10,480 nt of DNA from QHVT01 sp036387915 (GTDB lineage Bacteria; Acidobacteriota; Thermoanaerobaculia; Gp7-AA8): assembly GCA_036387915.1 (NCBI GenBank), contig DASVSV010000296.1, positions 1-10,480 of the forward strand. Reading direction: 5' to 3'. The notes under the pieces were generated by a model. It was not told the DNA's origin. It searched no databases and was given only the letters and a program-made list of their open reading frames with translations. This document shows positions 1 through 4,885 of this stretch, piece after piece. Positions within the stretch are counted from its first letter, which is position 1. Every line of letters begins with the position of its first letter. The position numbers were made by a program, and so were the translations under genes.

Positions 1-126
1 GCGGCGGTCGATCCGGCTAAGGAGCACCACCCCGATATCGGAGCTCAGCGGCGTATCGACGAACGACGCCGTCACCGTGCGGCGACCGATGGAAAAGAGG
101 TCGAACTGCGGGGTACACTCTGTCAC
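1..126 (-). CDS. IS1380-family transposase, N-terminal fragment cut by the window edge
   Basis: Reading leftward from a GTG at 126-124, 42 codons stay open to the window edge and begin MTECTPQFDLFSIGRR, followed by a stretch containing SSDIGVVLLSRIDRR. That pattern (a short FDLF-type strand, then a serine-aspartate-glycine turn, a run of aliphatic residues and an arginine/aspartate end) is typical of the N-terminus of IS1380-family DDE transposases. The start is supported by GGAGGT nine bases upstream of the GTG. The catalytic DDE residues lie outside the window, so I cannot say whether the gene is intact. The family call rests on recognition of the N-terminal motif alone. Confidence 0.7.
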   Translation of the reverse strand, partial: MTECTPQFDLFSIGRRTVTASFVDTPLSSDIGVVLLSRIDRR

Positions 127-240
127 GACGCGGGCACCTCCGGGCGCTGTAGTCTTTGGCTTAGAACACCTAAAGAATACAAGCACTTGAGCGAGCCCGC
201 GTCGTCTTTACCGCTCGTTCTCGTGAATAATCCGGGTTAG
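1..240 (-). mobile_element. 5' end of an IS1380-like insertion sequence (outer boundary approximate)
   Basis: The transposase fragment implies that an insertion sequence enters the window from the left. The stretch between its start codon (126) and about 236-240 has no other gene and would hold the element's promoter and terminal inverted repeat. On the minus strand it would begin near 236 with CCCGGATTATTCAC. Just outside lies a tandem TTAGTTAG (237-244), which could include a 4-base target duplication. The other end of the element is off the window, so neither the inverted repeat nor the duplication can be confirmed. Confidence 0.4.
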
Positions 241-360
241 TTAGGCCGCCGTCACAAGATAAGCATCGCGGAGGTGGTACCACACGCCCAGAACGAATAA
301 GCTTGTCTGCGTTTCCGCGGCGAACGCAATTGATTCTCGAGAATACCCGAGCACTAAACT

Positions 361-1011
361 ATGACCGACCCGCTAAAGGTTCACTGCAACGGCTGTGGAC
401 GTGATACGAATCACGCAACGAGAACTTCGTTTACATACACCGACACGAGTTACGAGTTCGAATACAAGGAAGAACTCGAAGTAAGTATAACCTTCGAGAT
501 TTTGCAGTGCCTCGGATGTAACCAGCTTTGCGTTCGCGAGACGGGCGAACACGAAGCGTATGGAGCCGCCGTTCCACAGTTCTACCCGCCGAGAATTGCG
601 CGCAGAAGACCCCGATGGTGGACTCAGTTGCCGATGCCCATTCCGGCGGTCTTGGATGAGGTATACAAAGCTCTGCAAGCCGGTAGCTCACGACTGGCCA
701 CAATTGGCGCCCGAACCGTTGTAGATGCTGTCATTCTGGACAAGGTCGGTGACCTCGGAACGTTCCGCGAGAAGCTGGCCGAACTCGAGCGACAAGGATT
801 CGTCGGCCGAAGGAATAGAGAGTTCGTCGCCGCCGCGCTTGAAACTGGCAGCGCGGCCGCGCATCGAGGTATCGCCGTGGACTCGTCCGATCTGTCGCGA
901 GTAATGGACATTGTGGAGAGCTTGCTAGAGTCAGTCTATATATTGAGTGATGCGGCTGAACGCCTACGGCAGAATACTCCGAACCGACCGCCGCGTGGTA
1001 AGAAGCAGTGA
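361..1011 (+). CDS. DUF4145-domain protein with N-terminal zinc ribbon
   Basis: 216 residues starting at ATG. An N-terminal zinc-ribbon-like module has two CxxC pairs, C9/C12 and C50/C53, separated by a beta-rich charged stretch. From about residue 90 the protein is helical and resembles DUF4145: a proline-rich entry (PMPIPAVLDEVYKAL), a GARTVVDAVI helix where the family usually has an aR..iE helix, and an AAAHRG segment near residue 170 where the family usually has a GN.aAH motif. DUF4145 proteins are often found in defence islands, prophages and restriction loci, but their biochemical role is not established. There is no clear Shine-Dalgarno sequence. The base composition is visibly poorer in G+C than the genes after 4,886, suggesting horizontal acquisition. 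It stands alone between the insertion sequence and a large palindrome. The family call is fairly secure; any role in defence is speculation. Confidence 0.7.
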   Translation: MTDPLKVHCNGCGRDTNHATRTSFTYTDTSYEFEYKEELEVSITFEILQCLGCNQLCVRETGEHEAYGAAVPQFYPPRIARRRPRWWTQLPMPIPAVLDEVYKALQAGSSRLATIGARTVVDAVILDKVGDLGTFREKLAELERQGFVGRRNREFVAAALETGSAAAHRGIAVDSSDLSRVMDIVESLLESVYILSDAAERLRQNTPNRPPRGKKQ

Positions 1012-1179
1012 TACGCACTCGCCTGATACTCCGTCATCAGACGGCGGCCTGAACCGGGGCGCGATGGCCGGTCTAACTTGCCGTTGACCGCTGTCGCAGC
1101 CGCCGCCGGTGACGCACTCGCTCATGCACGTACGCGAAGCTTCATAGGAGTCTGCCATCGCAAAGAAGTTGATTCGTCG

Positions 1180-1376
1180 GCCTAACGCCCATGCCGCTCA
1201 CCTGTCGGCGCGCCATCACGCGAACACCAGGAAGCGGCGCGCCGGTTGCCGCGGGATCGTTGCAACCGCACCGAGGGATCTGCAACCGGCGTGACGCCGT
1301 GCCTCTCGGCGGACCGCAGGGGCTTCAGCCCCGGGCAAAGCTACGGCGTGTCGTCAGGTGCAGCGGCTTGTTCGGC
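1180..1376 (+). repeat. attC-like long imperfect palindrome, copy 1 (197 bp)
   Basis: The element opens with GCCTAAC (1180-1186, fitting the attC core RYYYAAC) and closes with GTTCGGC (1370-1376, one base off GTTRRRY). The arms 1193-1204 and 1355-1367 pair over 12 bases with one unpaired C on the right arm, and pairing continues less perfectly with GT wobbles to about 1214/1341. The centre holds a second palindrome: 1237-1249 pairs with 1282-1298. A separate GGGGCTTCAGCCCC hairpin lies at 1319-1332. Terminal cores, unpaired spacers next to them and an extrahelical base are how integron attC sites are built, but 197 bp is longer than usual and the right core is imperfect. It could instead be an unrelated structured repeat. 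Confidence 0.45.
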
Positions 1377-1684
1377 GGCCGATAGTGGTTGATCGTTTGC
1401 GTCTGGCACGTGCCACAGCGTCTCGGCTTACGAGGCGTGATGCAGAATGAGACGGACGAACCGCGGCTCTCGGCACGACACCTTCGCCCGACGCGGAGCG
1501 TGCGACGACGGCAACGCAGGCGCCGGCGGCGCCACGCACGAACCGCTCACGTAAAGCGGTGTTGACGCGACCTCGCCATGTTCCAACTACGCTTTAGCGT
1601 GCGGCTCTGCCGCCGCGCATGTGATTCTCACGATCAGTGGAGTTGCCCCGCCAGCGTGCCGCTCTCGCCACGGATTCCGGGTCC
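1377..1684. other. Gene-free spacer between two attC-like palindromes
   Basis: No reading frame here has convincing protein-like composition on either strand. Two short hairpins are visible: ACCGCT/AGCGGT near 1545-1562 and ACGCT/AGCGT near 1587-1598. If the flanking palindromes are attC sites, this would be a cassette without a recognisable gene, possibly carrying a small RNA or nothing. Confidence 0.4.
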
Positions 1685-1882
1685 GCCGAACGGATCTCAC
1701 GCTAAACTGTGCGGCCGGTTCCGCGTGCCGAAGCCGAAGCGGCGCGCCGGTTGCCGCCAATGACGTTCGCAGAATCGAGTGGCGAACTGCAACCGGCGTG
1801 ACGCCACCGCGCTGGCGATGAGGCAGGCAGCTCGGCTGCCGGGCCGAAGCCGGGCCGCACCAGCTTCAGCGTGAAGTTGGGC
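1685..1882 (+). repeat. attC-like long imperfect palindrome, copy 2 (198 bp)
   Basis: The element opens with GCCGAAC (1685-1691, one base off RYYYAAC) and closes with GTTGGGC (1876-1882, a match to GTTRRRY). Left arm 1697-1716 pairs with right arm 1853-1874, nearly perfectly apart from two unpaired C bases on the right arm. Its centre is shared with copy 1: a 22-base block identical at 1231-1252 and 1736-1757, and a 19-base block identical at 1280-1298 and 1787-1805. The first block starts exactly 51 bases after the left core in both copies. The outer arms differ in sequence between copies but still pair. A GGCAGC/GCTGCC hairpin lies at 1826-1840. Confidence 0.5.
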
Positions 1883-1943
1883 AGCGGCGGCTCGACGGAT
1901 GCCCGCACTTTACTTCTACGTTCATCGCGCGTAGAACGACTCC

Positions 1944-2726
1944 GTGCCTAAGGTCGACTCCACGCGCCGTCGGAACATCCACTCACGACGCGCCAAGCCT
2001 AGGAACGAGGTAGACGCCGCTACACCGAAACGAGAATCACGCGATACAGGCTTGCATGTGGCAATGCGGGCGCTGCTCGGCATTATCTCGGGCTTGATCA
2101 TCAGCGATCTGCTCAAGAACACGGTCACCAGCATGCAGGGTGACTGGCCGCCCAAATCGCCAAGTGTCGCGAACGGCCTCGTGATGTTGGGTGCCACGTT
2201 CTTCGTGACCAGGGTCCTCGCGGATAACCTGCTCTACTACACGGATCGCGACGCAGCCACGGGTGACAGCGACGACGATGCGTATACAAAGCGAGTCTTT
2301 CTGATCGTTTGCGACTTGACTTCGTACGCATTTTGCTACGCAATCGTTCTGCGCCTCGTCGACACCGGGACCGGGCGCTACCTTGGGATGCAAACACTTG
2401 CATGGGCGCTCTTCTACTTTGTGGTCGTGGAGGCGCTTCATTGGTGGTGGTGCAGGGTCGCTATAAAGATCGTGACTGAGCGAAAGGATCGGGCCGAGCG
2501 GCAGCGTCTGAACCTGCTGATCCGGTGGCGACGACTCAGCCGTGAATCGACGGCACTGTGGGCCATTCCTGCGGCGGCCGCCTTTGCGATACCGCGGCAG
2601 CCACAGTTCGTCACAGTTCCTGTCGCGGCTTTCATATGCGCGCTTAGTGTTGCCTCCGCTTGGCGTTACCTGAGCAAGATGCGAGATCAGTACCTCGGCC
2701 TCGAATTTTGTGACGAGGATACGTAG
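1944..2726 (+). CDS. Uncharacterised multi-pass membrane protein
   Basis: 260 residues from GTG. I do not recognise the family. Residues 1-40 are polar and rich in arginine and lysine. Hydrophobic segments follow at about 41-58, 66-90, 115-136, 147-168, and one or two between about 205 and 240, giving five or six membrane spans. A charged loop with D/E/K clusters lies near 95-112, and an arginine-rich stretch near 175-200 suggests a cytoplasmic loop. An in-frame ATG at 2064 (before RALLGIISGL) would skip the polar tail and is a reasonable alternative start; neither start has a good ribosome-binding site. The gene begins 61 bases after attC-like copy 2 and stands alone on its strand. It is probably an inner-membrane protein; its substrate or role cannot be inferred. 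Confidence 0.65.
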   Translation: MPKVDSTRRRNIHSRRAKPRNEVDAATPKRESRDTGLHVAMRALLGIISGLIISDLLKNTVTSMQGDWPPKSPSVANGLVMLGATFFVTRVLADNLLYYTDRDAATGDSDDDAYTKRVFLIVCDLTSYAFCYAIVLRLVDTGTGRYLGMQTLAWALFYFVVVEALHWWWCRVAIKIVTERKDRAERQRLNLLIRWRRLSRESTALWAIPAAAAFAIPRQPQFVTVPVAAFICALSVASAWRYLSKMRDQYLGLEFCDEDT

Positions 2727-2739
2727 CTGTCTTCCGTCT

Positions 2740-2844
2740 GCCCAACTTCTAGGTCGCCTAGTCCGCGTAGCATGGCGCACGCACTTGAACCCATACACAT
2801 AAAACAGCCTTGCGAGAAACCGCTCCGCGATATGGCAGTTGGGC
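2740..2844 (+). repeat. Weak attC-like palindrome after the membrane-protein gene
   Basis: GCCCAAC (2740-2746) and GTTGGGC (2838-2844) both fit the attC core consensus and are exact reverse complements, extending to an 8-base match with the next base. The adjacent arms pair at about 7 of the next 11 positions. The right core lies inside the composite repeat that starts at 2777, whose other copy reads GTTGGCG at the same place, so this could be chance combination. If real, it would close a cassette carrying the membrane-protein gene. Confidence 0.25.
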
Positions 2845-3020
2845 TAGTCGCATATGCGAGGCGAGAAACGGGATGGAGAGGGCGTCTTCAAGGACTGCGG
2901 CCGCCGCGGGCGGTGTAGCGGAGGATGGTTTGGCTGGCACCCCGGAGCACCCCGCCCACCCCGCCGGGGGGCGGGCTGAAGCCACGCCCTACGTTCGGCG
3001 ACTTTGCGGATACCCGCGCG
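2777..3020. repeat. Composite intergenic repeat, long copy A (244 bp)
   Basis: This segment aligns end to end with 4497-4740 at equal length; long blocks are conserved. It starts with GCACGCACTTGAAC and ends in a nested hairpin, GGGCG-GGCT-GA-AGCC-A-CGCCC, followed by a conserved TACGTTCGGCGACTTTGCGG tail. A small palindrome GTCGCATATGCGAG near 2848 has become TCGCATTCGCGA in the other copy, where the stem still pairs. Open frames across it in several phases are not consistently conserved, so I read it as non-coding. It fills most of the gene-free interval 2727-3139. Confidence 0.75.
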
Positions 3021-3139
3021 CCGGCAGGATGTCGCGACGAGTCGTCGCCAAATAAGGAAAGGCTGCGATGAAACAACAGGCGGTTCAGGATCTCGCGATG
3101 GATGTGGACCGCACAACGGCGGTCACAACCCAACGCCGG

Positions 3140-3409
3140 TTAGAGGCCCCGCTTCTGCTGTGGCGCACGCGTGCCCCGAAGGATTCCAGCCACGCTGAGA
3201 TCTTCGTCGATCTGAGGCCGATGAATACCTTCGCCTTCGCCAATCAGCTCCCACTCATTTCGTTCATCAGCGGTGGCGTGAAGCAGTCGCGGATACAAGA
3301 CCAGAGGCGCGGATACTCTGCGACCATCGACGAGATGAATCGTCAGTTCGTCATCGGTCACCACAACCTGCATGGCGCGCGGTTCCGTTTCAACTACGAA
3401 AGTGCTCAT
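3140..3409 (-). CDS. DUF2442 protein (copy 1, next to a broken DUF4160)
   Basis: 89 residues, start at ATG 3409. The sequence fits the small DUF2442 family: an N-terminal strand, ELTIHLVDGRRVSAPLVLYP, a helix starting LLHATADERNEW, and the signature GEGIHRPQIDEDLSVAGIL. The usual IHWP reads IHRP here. DUF2442 domains resemble the fold of the NE0471 N-terminal domain and often lie next to DUF4160; a toxin-antitoxin-like role has been considered for such pairs but is not established. The start codon sits inside the 3' end of the DUF4160 remnant, the same overlapping layout as the intact pair at 3694-4180. The protein is the same length as its paralogue and its frame is intact, so it may still be made even though its partner is broken. 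Confidence 0.8.
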   Translation of the reverse strand: MSTFVVETEPRAMQVVVTDDELTIHLVDGRRVSAPLVLYPRLLHATADERNEWELIGEGEGIHRPQIDEDLSVAGILRGTRAPQQKRGL

Positions 3410-3580
3410 TCCAGGCCTCTAAGAAAATCGGGCGCGCCGCGCTTGAACGATCTGCTCGATCTCGCGTAACTCGTGCGCCGCAAATCGTTTCGAATCGGCG
3501 AGTTCAACTGGTTCAAGCCAGAACTTGGCCAGCTTTCGTTCCCGCCGCACGTGTACGTGGGCGGGCTCGCGCCCTCGTTG
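3390..3580 (-). pseudogene. DUF4160 remnant, 5' truncated and frameshifted
   Basis: Translating leftward from about 3571 gives EPAHVHV, then AKFWLEPVELAD, then HELREIEQIVQARRARF, a clear DUF4160 body that aligns with the intact protein at 3944-4180 (EPRHVHV, AKFWLTPVALDY, RELRAIERIVLQHQKQF). A stop then follows near 3424-3422, and the family's C-terminal EAW..HF motif continues in a shifted frame to a stop at 3390, so a small indel has broken the gene near 3419-3425. The N-terminal ~20 residues are missing. In their place, from 3582, is a copy of the composite repeat's hairpin end. A further possible frameshift lies near 3575, where an NEG motif sits in another frame. The gene product is almost certainly not functional. 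Confidence 0.75.
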
Positions 3581-3581
3581 C

Positions 3582-3686
3582 GCGGGCTGAAGCCACGCCC
3601 TACGTTTGGCGACTTTCCGGATACCCGCGCGATCGGCGCCGAGGCGATGTTCCCTCTCATCGCGAGGCGGCGGCTTCGGGTTTGGC
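3582..3686. repeat. Composite intergenic repeat, partial copy (3' half)
   Basis: This segment begins at the GCGGGCTGAAGCC hairpin and matches 4690-4795 over about 105 bases, including the CGCGCGATCGGCGCCG and GTTCCCTC blocks and the GGCTTCGGGTTTGGCC end. It lacks the ~190-bp left half seen in the other two copies. It lies exactly between the truncated DUF4160 and the stop of the next DUF2442 gene. Confidence 0.7.
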
Positions 3687-3693
3687 CGTTGCT

Positions 3694-3963
3694 TTAGACC
3701 GCTATCCTCACGCCTGGCGCGGCAGCACCGGCGAGCATTCCATGAACGCTGAGATCCTCATCGACATCGGGCCAGTGAATGCCGAAACCTGCACCAGATA
3801 CAACGAAGTTGTTACGCTGCTCAGGCGTGGCATGCAGCAGCCGCGGGTACCACGCAAGTGGTGTGCTGACTGTGCGACCATCGGCAAGATCCACAACAAG
3901 GGTATCTTCGTCGATCCGAACGGCTTCGATCTTCTCTCCCGCTCTAGGTTCCGAAGTACGCAT
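3694..3963 (-). CDS. DUF2442 protein (copy 2, partner of intact DUF4160)
   Basis: 89 residues when started at ATG 3963 (MRTSEPRAGEKIEAV). A longer frame exists to 4041, but it would read most of the DUF4160 gene in another phase, and the 3963 start gives exactly the length of the paralogue at 3140-3409. Family features: DTLVVDLADGRTVSTPLAWYP, a helix LLHATPEQRNNF, and the signature GIHWPDVDEDLSVHGML with the canonical HWP. The start overlaps the end of the upstream DUF4160 gene by 20 bases, so the two are surely co-transcribed and probably translationally coupled. The function of the pair is unknown. Identity with copy 1 is moderate, pointing to an old duplication or separate acquisition. Confidence 0.8.
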   Translation of the reverse strand: MRTSEPRAGEKIEAVRIDEDTLVVDLADGRTVSTPLAWYPRLLHATPEQRNNFVVSGAGFGIHWPDVDEDLSVHGMLAGAAAPGVRIAV

Positions 3964-4180
3964 CCCATGCCTCCCCGAACTGCTTCTGATGCTGCAGCAC
4001 GATCCGTTCGATAGCACGCAGCTCGCGTGCCGAGAAACCAATACTGTAATCGAGCGCCACCGGAGTCAGCCAGAACTTGGCCGTGGCACCGCCAGCGTCG
4101 ACGTGAACGTGACGTGGCTCGCCGACGTCTCCGCTGAAGAAGTAGAACCTGTAAGGCCCTTCCCGAAGGATCGTCGGCAT
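3944..4180 (-). CDS. DUF4160 protein, intact
   Basis: 78 residues from ATG 4180. It matches the DUF4160 family along its length: MPTILREGPYRFYFFSGDVG, then the family hallmark GEPRHVHVDAGG with two histidines, AKFWLTPVALDY, a C-terminal helix RELRAIERIVLQHQKQF, and the ending EAWDAYF. The conserved HVHV motif suggests a metal or nucleotide contact, but no activity is established for the family. It is the first gene of a two-gene unit with DUF2442 (20-base overlap). Upstream there is no strong ribosome-binding site; TAGACT at about 4191-4196 might serve as a -10 element close to the start, but this is weak. Confidence 0.8.
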   Translation of the reverse strand: MPTILREGPYRFYFFSGDVGEPRHVHVDAGGATAKFWLTPVALDYSIGFSARELRAIERIVLQHQKQFGEAWDAYFGT

Positions 4181-4221
4181 GATCGCCAGAGTCTACCCCG
4201 ACGCGAAAGCGACCGGGCACG

Positions 4222-4289
4222 CTCCTCGGTGAGCTGGTGGGCGGTGTGCTGGTCGGGTGTCGAGACTGCACATCGTCGATCCGCACGAC
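4222..4289 (+). pseudogene. Frameshifted fragment duplicated from the antiporter gene
   Basis: This 68-base stretch aligns with 4979-5047, inside the antiporter gene (codons for VLGELVGGVLVGVSGLHIVNPHD), with about ten differences including a one-base deletion that breaks the frame near 4256. Shared blocks include GAG-TGGTGGGCGG, GTGCTGGT and CTGCACATCGTC. The match ends sharply at 4289, where an attC-like palindrome begins. It is too short to be a functional gene and is best read as a remnant of a duplicated or recombined antiporter copy. Confidence 0.75.
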
Positions 4290-4360
4290 GGATCTCACGC
4301 TACGCCGTGCCGGCCAAGGGCTACGGTGGCGAAGTCGGCCGCACCAGCTTGAAGTTGGAC
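4283..4360 (+). repeat. Short attC-like palindrome, copy 3
   Basis: The left arm from 4290 (GGATCTCACGCTA) repeats the left arm of copy 2 at 1692, and the right arm (GGCCGCACCAGCTT, then GAAGTTGGAC) repeats copy 2's right arm with a six-base deletion. It closes with GTTGGAC (4354-4360), which fits GTTRRRY. The central palindrome shared by copies 1 and 2 is missing, so the element is only about 78 bp. The expected left core is replaced by GCACGAC, which belongs to the antiporter fragment. The element therefore looks truncated or fused. Confidence 0.4.
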
Positions 4361-4496
4361 AGCGGGCGCTTGCGAAAACCGTCAGGCCGCCGCTTCGAGA
4401 TTTTCAGGTCTTCAGTTAGGCATTTCGGGTGAACTCGACCGCGCGTGTAGCACGGTGAAAGAAAATAGCCCCCGGCTTCCAGTCGGGCGCGACGGA

Positions 4497-4795
4497 GCAC
4501 GCACTTGAACAAACACACATAGAACGGCCTCAGGAGAGGCCGCTGCGCGATATAGCAGTTGGCGAGTCGCATTCGCGAGGTGAGAACGGGATCGAAATAA
4601 CGTCTTTGAATGCACTGCGGACGCCGCGCGCCGTAGCGGAGGACCGCGTGGCTGCCGCACCCCGGAGCGCCCGGCCACCCCGCCCGGGGGGCGGGCTGAA
4701 GCCACGCCCTACGTTTGGCGACTTTGCGGATAGCCGCGCGATCGGCGCCGCGGCGAGGTTCCCTCGGGGGCGGGGCAGTGGCTGCGGGCTTGGCG
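4497..4795. repeat. Composite intergenic repeat, long copy B (about 300 bp)
   Basis: Positions 4497-4740 align with copy A (2777-3020) and 4690-4795 with the partial copy (3582-3686), so this is the most complete copy. The nested GGGCG-GGCT-GA-AGCC-A-CGCCC hairpin lies at about 4689-4710. It ends some 90 bases before the antiporter start. The gene-free interval 4361-4885 otherwise shows only an isolated GTTAGGC at 4415-4421, with no convincing gene or promoter. Long open frames across the repeat on the minus strand run into the antiporter gene in antisense and are not credible proteins. Confidence 0.75.
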
Positions 4796-4885
4796 CGGCC
4801 CATCGCGAAGAGAATCTCGTCGAGGTGCGCGGCGTTGGGCACGGCTCTCACCATTCGCGTCCCGCGTTGATATCCTCTCGCCGTC

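Noticed and set aside
1071..1174. GTCTAAC (1071-1077) as the left core of another attC site
   Set aside because: No GTTRRRY partner with pairing arms was found before 1180; a single 7-base match is expected by chance.
2037..2798. 253-codon open frame on the minus strand
   Set aside because: It is antisense to the membrane-protein gene, and its translation lacks hydrophobic segments or motifs, whereas the plus-strand frame has clear membrane spans.
3068..3469. 133-codon open frame on the plus strand
   Set aside because: It is antisense to the DUF2442 gene, which has family signatures; the plus-strand translation has none.
4415..4421. GTTAGGC as the right core of an attC site
   Set aside because: It fits the consensus, but I found no left core or complementary arm upstream between 4361 and 4414, so it is recorded only as an isolated motif.
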